Shown here in pieces: positions 25,429 through 34,319 of a stretch of DNA of 52,397 bases. Both the position numbers and the translations under genes were made by a program. Numbering within the stretch: the first letter of the stretch is position 1; every line of letters begins with the position of its first letter. Source of the DNA: Bryobacterales bacterium (lineage in GTDB: Bacteria > Cyanobacteriota > Vampirovibrionia > Obscuribacterales > Obscuribacteraceae); assembly GCA_903970295.1 (NCBI GenBank), contig CAJCHQ010000675.1, positions 1 through 52,397 on the forward strand, in the 5' to 3' direction. The notes below the pieces were generated by a model that was given only the letters and a program-made list of their open reading frames with translations, did no database searches and had not been told where the DNA came from.

Positions 25429-26211
25429 ATGGAAGTAAGACCTTATCTCAAGTCCGTTAGCCTGGTCAAACCTTCTGACGGGAAACTGAAGTACCCATTC
25501 AGCATTCCAGCAATAAATGCGCTGGAAACTCTGGAGTTTCATCGAGATGTTACTTTTATCATTGGCGAAAATGGGTCCGGAAAATCGACTCTGGTTGAGG
25601 CTATTGCCGCAGTCATGAATTTTGGTGCTCAGGGCGGTACTGGAAATTTTTCGATAAACGATGCTGGTGGCACATCAGGCTTGGAAAATCATCTGAAGCC
25701 GAAGCGAAGTTTTCAGCGACCCAAGGATAAATACTTTTTGCGCGCTGAGAGCTTCTATAATGTCGCCACGTACATGGACAAGCTAGCGGATGAAAACGCA
25801 GGCAAATTGCCTCGCGAGAAAGTTTTGAGCCGCTACGGTGGCAAATCACTTCATGCTCGTTCGCATGGTGAGTCGTTCATGAGTGCGCTCGTGGATGGTT
25901 TTGGCGGCCAAGGGTTTTATGTGTTAGACGAGCCCGAAGCAGCGCTGTCACCGCTCAGGCAGCAAGCGGCTCTTGTTCGCATTCATCAACTAGTGAAAGA
26001 CGACTCGCAATTTATCATTGCCACTCATTCGCCGATTCTCATGTCTTATCCGAACGCGCGGATATATCTTCTGGACGAAGGCGGCAGTCGTGAAGTCGCT
26101 TACGAAGAAACTGAACATTTTAAAGTGACGCGTGACTTTCTGAACAACTATAAATCCCACATCAAACATTTGCTTTCGAGCACGCCATTGCTCGATTTGC
26201 TTGATGATTAG
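25429..26211 (+). CDS. ABC-class AAA ATPase (COG3910-like)
   Basis: A 260-residue soluble ATPase: Walker A GENGSGKST near residue 46, signature-like SHGESFMS, Walker B FYVLDEPEAAL and the H-switch ATHSP. It lacks any membrane partner, and the compact layout matches stand-alone predicted ATPases of the SMC/ABC class rather than an importer subunit. Role unknown. The next gene starts 70 bases later, with a 7-bp inverted repeat (TCCCGTG/CACGGGA, 26222-26254) between. Confidence 0.9.
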   Translation: MEVRPYLKSVSLVKPSDGKLKYPFSIPAINALETLEFHRDVTFIIGENGSGKSTLVEAIAAVMNFGAQGGTGNFSINDAGGTSGLENHLKPKRSFQRPKDKYFLRAESFYNVATYMDKLADENAGKLPREKVLSRYGGKSLHARSHGESFMSALVDGFGGQGFYVLDEPEAALSPLRQQAALVRIHQLVKDDSQFIIATHSPILMSYPNARIYLLDEGGSREVAYEETEHFKVTRDFLNNYKSHIKHLLSSTPLLDLLDD

Positions 26212-26281
26212 CAGTAGAATCTCCCGTGTTAGAATTGCTCACTCCGCCACGGGAAAGATAGCTGCAAGCTGACTTCGGTAT

Positions 26282-27238
26282 ATGATGTTTCGTCTTTTCA
26301 TATCATCGCTTTTCCTTTGCTATTTGAGTCTTCATGCATCACCTTGTTTTGCGCAGGCAGAAAAAACAGAAGGTGAGCACACTTTGTACATGGGCAGTGA
26401 TGCTCGTACTTACATATTGCACACTCCCGCAACGCATGCCGGGCATTGTCCTCTGGTGCTTGTACTGCACGGCGGTGGTGGTGCGGCTCAAACTATGCAC
26501 GATCTGACAGGCTTCGATCGAGTCGCTGATGCGAATGGATTCGTGGTTGCTTACCCACAAGGTTTAGGAAAAGTTTGGAATGACGGTGGTTCGGATTTGA
26601 CTGAGGGTAAACATCCCCGGGACGATGTTGCTTTTATGCGGGAATTGGTCAAAGATGTCGGGCGACAAATTCCCATAGACGAAAAACAAGTCTTTGCTTG
26701 CGGCTTTTCCAACGGTGGATGTCTGGCGGCGCGATTGGTTCTTGAGGCCCACGATCTCGTCTGTGCTGTGGCTATGGTCAGCTCTGGACTTTACGAAAGG
26801 GTGGCGACGTCTCATCCAAATCCCAATCCTGCGCCCGTCCTCTTCATCGAAGGAGTGAACGACCCCTGCTACCTCTATAACGGTGGCATGTCGAAAGGTC
26901 CGAACTTCGGAGGGATGTTTCGCGGCACCGAACATGGCCGCATACTTTCGACTGAGGATGCAATTGCCTTTTGGTGCAAAGTCAATGGTTGCGGCGATAA
27001 ACCTGAAATCGCCAAAGTCCCCCATGTAACAGCCGACAACACGTCAACTACTTATAAACGCTGGGCTGGAAAGCAAGGCAATGATGTGGTGGCATATATT
27101 GTGGATGGTGGTGGGCACTGCTGGCCAGGCGGCGCGCAGTACTTTCCTGTGAACGTCATTGGCAAAACGACTTATGATTTTTCAGCTAGTCAGGCAATCT
27201 GGCGGTTCTTCCAACGTCATGCTTCAGTACCACATTGA
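26282..27238 (+). CDS. Secreted PHB-depolymerase/feruloyl-esterase-like hydrolase (LpqC family)
   Basis: A 318-residue esterase with a signal peptide (FRLFISSLFLCYLSLHASPCFA). Catalytic features of the esterase-PHB family are present: oxyanion region LVLHGGGG, nucleophile GFSNGG, acid in GVNDPC and His in GGGHCWPGG. Substrate could be short polyhydroxyalkanoates or feruloyl/acetyl esters of plant polysaccharide. Two adjacent ATGs (26282, 26285) are possible starts. Confidence 0.9.
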   Translation: MMFRLFISSLFLCYLSLHASPCFAQAEKTEGEHTLYMGSDARTYILHTPATHAGHCPLVLVLHGGGGAAQTMHDLTGFDRVADANGFVVAYPQGLGKVWNDGGSDLTEGKHPRDDVAFMRELVKDVGRQIPIDEKQVFACGFSNGGCLAARLVLEAHDLVCAVAMVSSGLYERVATSHPNPNPAPVLFIEGVNDPCYLYNGGMSKGPNFGGMFRGTEHGRILSTEDAIAFWCKVNGCGDKPEIAKVPHVTADNTSTTYKRWAGKQGNDVVAYIVDGGGHCWPGGAQYFPVNVIGKTTYDFSASQAIWRFFQRHASVPH

Positions 27239-27372
27239 TGCAGTTTTTGCTACGGCAGTCATTAATTTTGCCAAGCATACTGCTAATGCAGGAACCTTGA
27301 CCGCCCAAAGCTGTCTAGCGCTGAGTCAGGTAAATGGGCCAGTATTGCGCAAAGTTGGCGAGGATAACAACG

Positions 27373-28272
27373 ATGGATGAAAATTTACGCGGCAAAACAA
27401 TTGTGATCACCGGCGCGTCGAGCGGATTCGGGCGGGGCGCTGCCTTGAAATTTGCTGAAAGCGGAGTGAACCTGGTTTTAGCAGCACGCAGAGAGCAACT
27501 GCTCGAAGAACTGGTCTCGCTTTGTGCTATCGCCGGTTCACAGGCAATAGCTGTACCTACTGATGTGTCGAAGATCGAAGACGTGGAAGCGTTATTCAAA
27601 CGGGCTCTCGATCAGTTCGGACAGATAGACGTCTGGATCAATAATGCAGGCAGTGGCGCCGTAGGGGCTTTCACAGATATTCCTATGGACGAACATCGAC
27701 AGCTGATTGAAACTGATCTACTTGGCACCATATATGGAAGTCATCTGGCGTTGACGCATTTCAAGTCGATCGGAGCGGGAACCCTGATTAATACCGCATC
27801 CATGTTAGGAAAAGTGCCGGCTCCCTATTATGCTTCTTACTGTGCCGCCAAGCATGGTGTCGTCGGTCTCAGTGCGGCGCTGCGCCAAGAACTGGACGAG
27901 CAAAAATTCAAAGAGATCCACGTTTGCACAGTTCTGCCCATGGCAATGGATACTCCATTCTTCGAACACGCTGCCAATTACAGTGGGCACGAAGTGGTAC
28001 CAGTTCCCCCGTTGGACGAAGCCGAGAAAGTGATCGATGCCATCGTTAGTTTGGCGACAAAAGCGCAGGGCGAAGTACCAGTTGGAAATGCCAGTCTGAG
28101 TAATTTGGTTATGCACAATCTCATGCCGGCGGTGAGCGAAAAAATCATGGGTGCTCTTACTCATCAAGCGCAAATGCAAGACGCGCCTGTATCCTCCGAC
28201 AGTCCGGGAGGGCTCAGTCAACCAGCGGGGGCGGGTACTAAAATACACGACCCGAAACTCAAGAAAAAATAG
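27373..28272 (+). CDS. Short-chain dehydrogenase/reductase
   Basis: About 299 residues. TGASSGFG cofactor motif, NNAG, Ser in NTASML and YCAAK active site. A C-terminal extension with 'VMHNLMPAVSEKIMG' and a Lys-rich end matches SDRs often annotated as DltE-like or ketoreductase. ATG 27373 has GAGGA 8 bases upstream; the upstream ATG at 27334 has none. Substrate unknown. Confidence 0.9.
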   Translation: MDENLRGKTIVITGASSGFGRGAALKFAESGVNLVLAARREQLLEELVSLCAIAGSQAIAVPTDVSKIEDVEALFKRALDQFGQIDVWINNAGSGAVGAFTDIPMDEHRQLIETDLLGTIYGSHLALTHFKSIGAGTLINTASMLGKVPAPYYASYCAAKHGVVGLSAALRQELDEQKFKEIHVCTVLPMAMDTPFFEHAANYSGHEVVPVPPLDEAEKVIDAIVSLATKAQGEVPVGNASLSNLVMHNLMPAVSEKIMGALTHQAQMQDAPVSSDSPGGLSQPAGAGTKIHDPKLKKK

Positions 28273-28456
28273 GTAGTTGCCCGCGAAAAGAAATTTCTCG
28301 CTGGTGAGTTCGGGAGCGTGGCTGGCCGATAGACTGGGCACAGATGCCTACTTGATGTGAGCGGGCACAGGTAAGTAGACTTGTTTTTTTAGCTTTCAAA
28401 AGCGATTATCTCGGTCGTTCTACCACTTGACCACGTCTGTATGGAGAGTATCGGTT

Positions 28457-29176
28457 ATGGAAAATAAAATTGCGCTGATCACTGGTGCGAATAAGGGCAT
28501 TGGCAAAGAGACAGCGAAGCAGCTGGGCAAGTTAGGCTTTAAAGTTTTCATTGGCAGTCGCGACTTTGAACGAGGGCAGGCGGCTGCAAATGAATTGAAA
28601 GCACTGGGTATCCAGGCAGAGGCGCTGCAACTAGATGTTACGTCGCAATCATCTGTTGATGCAGCTATCGCTGCTATCGAAAAGAAAGAAGGGCATCTTG
28701 ATGTGTTGGTTAATAACGCCGGAATAGTTGCCGAGCGTAGCACCACTCTCGATACCACCGATATTGCTAAAGTCGAAGCAACAATGCAGACTAATTTCTT
28801 CGGACCTCTACGCGTGCTCAAGTCTGCGCAGCGATTACTAGAAAAATCAAAGTCACCACGGGTTGTGAATGTTTCAAGCTCGTTAGGTTCATTGACTTTC
28901 AGCAGTGACAAAGATTCTCCTTACAAGGATTTCTTGACTTTTGGCTACAACTGCTCAAAAGCAGCACTTAACATGCTCACCGTGGTTGCTGCAGGCAGTT
29001 TTAACAAGGCCCGGGTCAATGCTGTGTGCCCAGGGTATGTCGCTACTGATATCAATGACTACTCGGGACCGAGAAGCGTAGAAGAGGGCGCGGCAATTGT
29101 AGTAAAAATGGCTACTATAGGTGATGACGGCCCGACCGGAGGCTTCTTCAACGATGAAGGGCTAATTGCCTGGTAA
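28457..29176 (+). CDS. Short-chain dehydrogenase/reductase, carbonyl-reductase-like
   Basis: About 239 residues, a paralogue of 19924-20679: TGANKGIG, NNAG, VSSSLGSL and the catalytic tetrad with FGYNCSK. Shared ending (GGFFNDEGLIAW versus SGTFTRWENATIPW) supports common ancestry. ATG 28457 is used because the Rossmann fold starts immediately; GGAG lies 10 bases upstream. No TetR-type palindrome like that of its paralogue is seen upstream. Confidence 0.9.
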   Translation: MENKIALITGANKGIGKETAKQLGKLGFKVFIGSRDFERGQAAANELKALGIQAEALQLDVTSQSSVDAAIAAIEKKEGHLDVLVNNAGIVAERSTTLDTTDIAKVEATMQTNFFGPLRVLKSAQRLLEKSKSPRVVNVSSSLGSLTFSSDKDSPYKDFLTFGYNCSKAALNMLTVVAAGSFNKARVNAVCPGYVATDINDYSGPRSVEEGAAIVVKMATIGDDGPTGGFFNDEGLIAW

Positions 29177-29275
29177 TAGCAGCGAGCCAAACGCGCGCCT
29201 TAACAAATGGCCGGGAACAAAATCTGGCTTCCAGCAGCCTCTTCCTCCGTTCAATATTTTTAGAAAGGAGCTTAA

Positions 29276-30436
29276 ATGGGCATTGCAGAAAAATTAGGCT
29301 TTGGTTCAAAAGAGAAAGTACGTTACGCGATTGTTGGTCTAGGAGACATCGCCCAAGAAGATATGATGCCCGGAGTCGACCATACTGGCAACTCGCAAAT
29401 TACGGCTCTAATTACCGCTGATCCTGAGAAAGCAAGTCTGCTGGGCAAAAAGTACAACGTAGCCGCAACCTACAATTATGATCAGTTTCAAGAGGCTCTG
29501 GCGTCCGGTCACTTCGATGCTTTATACCTGGCTACTCCAAACTGGCGGCATGCGGAGTTCATTATTCCAGCTCTCGAAGCTGGGATCCATGTGCTCACGG
29601 AGAAACCTCTAGAAGTTTCAACGGCAAAATCGAATGAGATCCTGGATGCAGCAAAGCGTTCGAGTGCGAAGTTGATGGTGGCATATCGCCTTCATTTTGA
29701 ACCAGCCACACTCGCAACTATTGAGGTTATTCGTTCTGGAAAGCTTGGCCGCGTACACACATTTGTTTCGAGTTTCGCTCAACCTTTAGATCCGAAAAAC
29801 CACCGAGCGCACTCTGGGGAAGGTGCGGGGCCAGTTCTCGACATGGGTCCTTATCCGGTTAACGCAGCTCGATACGTGTTCGAAGACGAACCCGATGAGG
29901 TGGTCTCGGCATTTGGCGTGAAGTATCCAGAATCAGGATTCGATCAGGATTTTTATCACACAGTTGCTGTAACCTTGAAATTTCCAGGCAATCGGTTGGC
30001 CCAATTCAACATCGGATATTTTGGCGGACCCGTGAATAATTTCATTGCCATAGGACCCAAAGGCAGCGTGCTTATGGATCCCGCTTACATGTTCGGAGAA
30101 CCTCTCAAACACACAGTCATGGTTGGCAAAGATAAGAAAGAGAAAACGTTCAAAAACACCGATCACTTTGGTGGCGAATTGCAGTATTTTTCAGACTGCA
30201 TTCTGCAAAATCGTGATCCAGAACCAGACGGCGAGGAAGGTTTTGCCGATGTGCGAGTGCTAGAAGGAATTTTGCAGGCGCTCCAGACTGGCCAGCCGGT
30301 CAAGTTGTCACCGTTTACGCGAACTAAACGCATCGATATCGAAGAGCAGCTTATAGAGCTGAAGGCGGTCTCGACTCCTGAATTGGTGAATGCATCGAAT
30401 CCCGGCAAGGGCGTCGATAAGCAGCCGAAAAACTAG
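29276..30436 (+). CDS. Gfo/Idh/MocA-family oxidoreductase
   Basis: A 386-residue NAD(P)-dependent sugar-type oxidoreductase. The N-terminal Rossmann fold has AIVGLGDIAQ, the nicotinamide-site EKP motif appears in LTEKPLEV, and the C-terminal alpha/beta domain includes GPVLDMGPYPVNAARY with the catalytic His/Tyr region typical of glucose-fructose-oxidoreductase relatives. AAGGAG precedes the ATG. No export signal. Lies alone between an SDR and the GlxA-type regulator. Confidence 0.92.
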   Translation: MGIAEKLGFGSKEKVRYAIVGLGDIAQEDMMPGVDHTGNSQITALITADPEKASLLGKKYNVAATYNYDQFQEALASGHFDALYLATPNWRHAEFIIPALEAGIHVLTEKPLEVSTAKSNEILDAAKRSSAKLMVAYRLHFEPATLATIEVIRSGKLGRVHTFVSSFAQPLDPKNHRAHSGEGAGPVLDMGPYPVNAARYVFEDEPDEVVSAFGVKYPESGFDQDFYHTVAVTLKFPGNRLAQFNIGYFGGPVNNFIAIGPKGSVLMDPAYMFGEPLKHTVMVGKDKKEKTFKNTDHFGGELQYFSDCILQNRDPEPDGEEGFADVRVLEGILQALQTGQPVKLSPFTRTKRIDIEEQLIELKAVSTPELVNASNPGKGVDKQPKN

Positions 30437-30458
30437 AGCGTTCCAACTCGATACTCAA

Positions 30459-31433
30459 TTATTCGATAATTCTCCACAGGGTTCGAAACTCAGATGGCGT
30501 TAGCATAAATTTGTTCGAGAAATTCTTTCGGAAAATATCATCGTTGCTGTAGCCGCACTTTTTTGCAATTTGTCCAACCGTAAGCCCTGTCTCGATTAAT
30601 AGAGATTTAGCTGTTTCGAGGCGTAAGTCTGTGACGTATTTTGCCGGCGTGCTATGAAAGACCTGTTCAAATCGCCGAGCGAAGTTTCTTTCACTCATGT
30701 TGCAGTGGAGCGCTAGCTGGTTCACTGATAGATCGCGCTTCAAATTTTCGAGAATGAATGATTGCAGTTCTTTGAATGCAGAAAGTTCTTCGCGTTGTGT
30801 GTCAATAAGCGATGAGAACTGCGATTGCCCACCAGGTCTTCGCAGGTATACGACAAGCGAACGAGCGATTGATAACGCTAACTTCGGTCCAAAGTCTTCC
30901 TCCACAAGTTCGAGGGCGAGGTCAATGCCAGCAGTGACGCCGGCCGAGGTATAGATTGGACCGTCTTTGACCCATATCCTGTCGCTGAGTACCTGCACAT
31001 TCGGGTACTTCCGTTGCATCTGCCGAGCAAACATCCAGTGAGTTGTGGCGCGCCGTCCGTCCAGCAGTCCCGCTGCGGCCAAGATGTAGGCTCCGGTACA
31101 AACCGATACCACTCTTTTAGCACGTGGAGCTGCTTTGATCATCCACGATACTAAATCTGCGGATGGCTTTTGAACAAAACGCTGGGCACCCGGCACAATA
31201 ATCGTGTCGAAGCGGCCAACAAATTTTTTAGATTGCTGCAAATCAGCAAGGGCAATGCTCTCGTCTTGAGCCAATCTAACAGTCGAGCGCTCACTCAATA
31301 GAACAATTTCGTAGCCTTCTCTTTTCTCCAGCCGCAGATACTGATTTGCTGCGCTCAAGACATCGTGAGGACCAGCGAAGTCTAATAACTGCACACCATC
31401 ACCAAGAAGAAAGGCTACTCGTTTTTTTATCAC
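30459..31433 (-). CDS. GlxA-family transcriptional regulator (DJ-1/PfpI domain + AraC DNA-binding domain)
   Basis: A 324-residue regulator. Residues 1-~190 are a DJ-1/PfpI amidotransferase-like domain with the nucleophile-elbow Cys in VSVCTGAYILAAAGLL, as in isonitrile-hydratase-like proteins; residues ~215-320 are an AraC-type double helix-turn-helix (LSVNQLALHCNMSERNFARR, TVGQIAKKCGYSNDDIFRKN). It is divergent, 80 bases away, from an HD-domain protein of the cyanamide-hydratase type, which it probably activates. Confidence 0.93.
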   Translation of the reverse strand: MIKKRVAFLLGDGVQLLDFAGPHDVLSAANQYLRLEKREGYEIVLLSERSTVRLAQDESIALADLQQSKKFVGRFDTIIVPGAQRFVQKPSADLVSWMIKAAPRAKRVVSVCTGAYILAAAGLLDGRRATTHWMFARQMQRKYPNVQVLSDRIWVKDGPIYTSAGVTAGIDLALELVEEDFGPKLALSIARSLVVYLRRPGGQSQFSSLIDTQREELSAFKELQSFILENLKRDLSVNQLALHCNMSERNFARRFEQVFHSTPAKYVTDLRLETAKSLLIETGLTVGQIAKKCGYSNDDIFRKNFSNKFMLTPSEFRTLWRIIE

Positions 31434-31513
31434 GATGGCAGAAAAAGAAGGAAAGTAATCTGTTCAGACAGCCATTCGCATTCTATCATCACAGTAGTTT
31501 TCGGAGAAAGAGA

Positions 31514-32155
31514 ATGTCTGCTCAGTCACTTAACAACAGATTTGCACTGCCAAATACCAAACTTGCGTCGGCAGTTAACGAGTTCGTGAAGTCGGAATCA
31601 CCAGCATACCTGTACAACCATTGCATTCGCTCTTTCTTATTCGCCAGCGAACTAGCTGAAACCAGGAATTGGACTTGCGATAGAGAAGTTTTGTTCTTGG
31701 GATGTGTGCTACACGACCTGGGTTTAGTCCAGAAATATTACGGTAAAACGCGCTTTGAGGTTGATGGTGCCAATGCTGCCTTGAAAAAACTCGAAGACCT
31801 GGGTGTCGACCAGAAGACCAAACTTATAGTCTGGGACGCAATTGCACTGCACACAACATTTCACATTCCCATGCAAAAACAACCGGAAATTTCTCTCGTG
31901 CAGGCCGGCAGTGCGCTAGATGTGATGGGATTGAACATGCAGGCGATAGCTCCTGAGTATTTAAAAGAGATACTGCTGCTATACCCGAGGACTAATATGA
32001 AGGAGCGAATACTGGAAGACCTTGTTGCGTACCTCAAGCAGAATCCTGCCGGCGGAGCAGGCTACTGGATGGATAAAATCGCCCACAAGCACGTCAATCA
32101 CCGGGCGCAGTTTGACATGGAAGAAGCGCTAAAGGCTGCACCTTTTCACGACTGA
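31514..32155 (+). CDS. HD-domain protein, cyanamide-hydratase-like
   Basis: About 213 residues. Metal-binding HD signature CVLHDLGLV, an upstream His in YNHCIRSFLFA, 'RFEVDGANAA' and 'DAIALHTTFHIP' correspond to the motif order of cyanamide-hydratase HD proteins. Those add water to a nitrile; other members are uncharacterised. ATG 31514 has GGAG 7 bases upstream. The regulator next door contains an isonitrile-hydratase-like domain, consistent with small nitrile/isonitrile chemistry, but this is inference. Confidence 0.85.
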   Translation: MSAQSLNNRFALPNTKLASAVNEFVKSESPAYLYNHCIRSFLFASELAETRNWTCDREVLFLGCVLHDLGLVQKYYGKTRFEVDGANAALKKLEDLGVDQKTKLIVWDAIALHTTFHIPMQKQPEISLVQAGSALDVMGLNMQAIAPEYLKEILLLYPRTNMKERILEDLVAYLKQNPAGGAGYWMDKIAHKHVNHRAQFDMEEALKAAPFHD

Positions 32156-32496
32156 ACCTTACATGCATCCATTTTTGCCGCTAGGGCCAAGCAAACAAAA
32201 ATATTCGGAGGATGAGCTGATTTCACCTTCTTTCCGCATAACATAATAGGAATGAAGAATAGAGCCGCACAGATGGATTCTATATGTTCCATCGCGTTAA
32301 GAACTGCCGAGACTGCATCTCTTTTAATTGAGACATCGGAAACATTTTGCGAATTCAGCGTCTCTACCCAAATCTATTGGTCGATAAATAACGCACAGGA
32401 TCGATTAATAAGCGATTCGTTGGAGGAGCTAGTTAGCCCTCGTTCTGACTCCGATCAGGACGATGAAGACATGATGGATGACAGGAGAATATTTCT
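32156..32496. other. Intergenic region with a doubtful small ORF
   Basis: A 341-base gap between the HD protein and the first patatin. An ORF from ATG 32252 to 32530 (92 codons, acidic end SDSDQDDEDMMDD) overlaps the patatin start; it has only TAGGA directly against the ATG and no similarity I recognise, so I do not call it. AGGAG for the patatin lies at 32483-32487. No other structure seen. Confidence 0.4.
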
Positions 32497-33480
32497 ATGC
32501 ACATCCGTGTACTCACGTTTTCTCTCATAAGTGCATTGTCTATAGCTGTTGTCGGCTTGGGGTCGCAGGCAAAAAGCGACATAAGCGGAGACATCTCCGC
32601 CGCGATTCCGACCGCGCATGCACTTTCATCCGCAAGGAAAACAGTAACGCTGGCGATCGGTGGAGGAGCTCTGAAATCCGTAGGTTGCCTTGGTGTGCTG
32701 CGCGTCCTCGAAAAGGAGCACATAGACATTGACTTCATCTACGGCACCAGTTGTGGTGCCACAATTGGTGCGCTCTACGCGGCCGGAGTACCTTTATCAC
32801 AAATCGAAGAGCTTTTCCTCAGCGGTCAGTGGCAGAGAGCGGCAGGAAATCATATTTACATCAAAGGATGCTTCACACCGCTGACAAAGCTCGTACCTCT
32901 TACGCGCCGAAATAAATGGCCAGGCGTTTTAGCCGGTACGCACTATGAAAAATTGCTTCGGCGTCTGCTGCCTCAGACCTTTGAAGATCTCAAAATTCGC
33001 TTCCGGGCAGTGGCAACAGATCTATGCACTGGTGACCCGGTCGTAATCGGATCCGGTGATTTGCCCATGGCTGTTCTGGCAAGCAACGCCATGCCTCCCG
33101 CTATAAGACCAATTGAAAGTGGGAATCAGCTTCTGGCTGATGGCGGCTTGAGACGGAATTTACCGGTGCTCTGTGCTAAGCGCCGGGCGGAAGGAGATAT
33201 AGTGATTGCAGCTTGTTCTGATGGACCACTTCGGAAACGCGAAAAGGGCTACTTCAGTTCGCTGCAGCGAATACAACGACGAGTGGCGGACTGCATGTCG
33301 TTTCAAGCAGACGTTGATGCGATGAGTGAAGCCGATGTCTCGATCATTCCAGACATAGACGACCTTCCTGTAATGACAAAGAATCGAAAGAAAGTTCAAG
33401 CGGCGATTGAGGCTGGTCAATTGGCGGCGACAGAGGCAATCCCGAAGTTGCGTCAAACAATCGGCATAGCGGAACCTTAG
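32497..33480 (+). CDS. Secreted patatin-like phospholipase
   Basis: A 327-residue patatin-fold acyl hydrolase with a signal peptide (MHIRVLTFSLISALSIAVVG ...). The catalytic dyad is visible: nucleophile elbow GTSCGA and the Asp in ADGGLRRN; the glycine-rich oxyanion strand is AIGGGALKSVG, a little divergent from the usual GGGxRG. Expected to cleave acyl esters of phospholipids. A DNA relic of a related gene lies at 37340-37420 and a second intact patatin at 36124. Confidence 0.9.
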   Translation: MHIRVLTFSLISALSIAVVGLGSQAKSDISGDISAAIPTAHALSSARKTVTLAIGGGALKSVGCLGVLRVLEKEHIDIDFIYGTSCGATIGALYAAGVPLSQIEELFLSGQWQRAAGNHIYIKGCFTPLTKLVPLTRRNKWPGVLAGTHYEKLLRRLLPQTFEDLKIRFRAVATDLCTGDPVVIGSGDLPMAVLASNAMPPAIRPIESGNQLLADGGLRRNLPVLCAKRRAEGDIVIAACSDGPLRKREKGYFSSLQRIQRRVADCMSFQADVDAMSEADVSIIPDIDDLPVMTKNRKKVQAAIEAGQLAATEAIPKLRQTIGIAEP

Positions 33481-33505
33481 CTGGTCGAATGAAACGGCAA
33501 CCAAG

Positions 33506-33940
33506 TCAGATGGAAGAGGTATCAGCAACCATAGTCTGAGAGTTTGGCGCCCGGTCAGGTTTTCGTTCGAGGTCCTTGGCTTTATCACTGAGCATGTACA
33601 GACAGCATGCGCATATAGCCAGGCTCAAATCGAGGGAGACAAGGTGGAGTTGCTTTGGCATCGTTAAAAGATCGGCTACTATGCCGAGCAGCATGGCGAT
33701 CAATGCCAATGAACCAATGCGAGCATTAAAAGCAACGGTAAGACCAACCAATATTTCAACCGGCCCTGCTAATAACATAATCGTATGAGCCGGAATATGG
33801 GTGAGGTCAATCACGACCGGTGATACGTATTGATCCCAGTCCGTAATTACATGGAAAAATTTATCGATACCGGCGATCAATGGTATGAGGACGAAGAGGC
33901 AACTCAAAATATACGCAATTCTCAATTCAGTTATCGTCAT
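33506..33940 (-). CDS. DoxX-like small membrane protein
   Basis: About 144 residues with four hydrophobic helices (YILSCLFVLIPLIAGIDKFF, HTIMLLAGPVEILVGLTV, IGSLALIAMLLGIVADLL, LSLAICACCLYML) in the DoxX/DoxD arrangement, followed by a short polar tail. Function unknown; DoxX relatives sit with redox systems. ATG 33940 is preferred (AGGA upstream) over 33970. Convergent with the patatin gene (25-base gap). Confidence 0.7.
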   Translation of the reverse strand: MTITELRIAYILSCLFVLIPLIAGIDKFFHVITDWDQYVSPVVIDLTHIPAHTIMLLAGPVEILVGLTVAFNARIGSLALIAMLLGIVADLLTMPKQLHLVSLDLSLAICACCLYMLSDKAKDLERKPDRAPNSQTMVADTSSI

Positions 33941-34319
33941 AGCGGATGTCCTCATCTGATATGTGCACATCAGCGCCGAGCAGCTAGCTCAGCGGGCTGC
34001 AGTTATGTCGAAACGATGGCGGGAATGTTCCGCCTGCCAGTCTGGCCCAAGCGCTGAGTGGCGGACATGGTCTAGGAAACATCCGAATCGGGTTTAACAA
34101 ATTTCTTCGGCATCGCAGCTGTTAATGTTAAGTGCTTATGTTGACCGTTGCACACAATGCGCGCGGCCAACGTTGCGTTGGGCAGCATTTGCGTTCGAGT
34201 TTGCTGGGTGCTTGTGCTGTGCTAGTCATAGCCGTTAATATCAGAGGAACAAAAAGCTTTTTTTTTGCTCCATCAATCTATCTTGAGAGCACCTTACTTG
34301 CAGTGTTTGTGGAGGAAAC
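33941..34319. other. Divergent intergenic region
   Basis: The 379 bases between the DoxX-like gene (-) and the FAD protein (+). It holds the small dyad CCAACGTTGCGTTGG (34167-34181) and one of three copies of the 11-mer GGCAGCATTTG (34181-34191). GGAGG at 34311-34315 serves the TTG start at 34320. No gene is supported. Confidence 0.4.

Noticed and set aside
26222..26254. Inverted repeat TCCCGTG/CACGGGA as a terminator
   Set aside because: 19-base loop, 7-bp stem and no T-run; termination not supported.
28412..28435. tRNA D-arm-like sequence on the minus strand (GTGGTCAAGTGGTAGAACG)
   Set aside because: No acceptor stem, anticodon arm or T-arm can be built around it; at best a fragment.
32252..32530. 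92-codon ORF before the first patatin
   Set aside because: TAGGA abuts the ATG too closely, it overlaps the patatin start and has no recognisable similarity.
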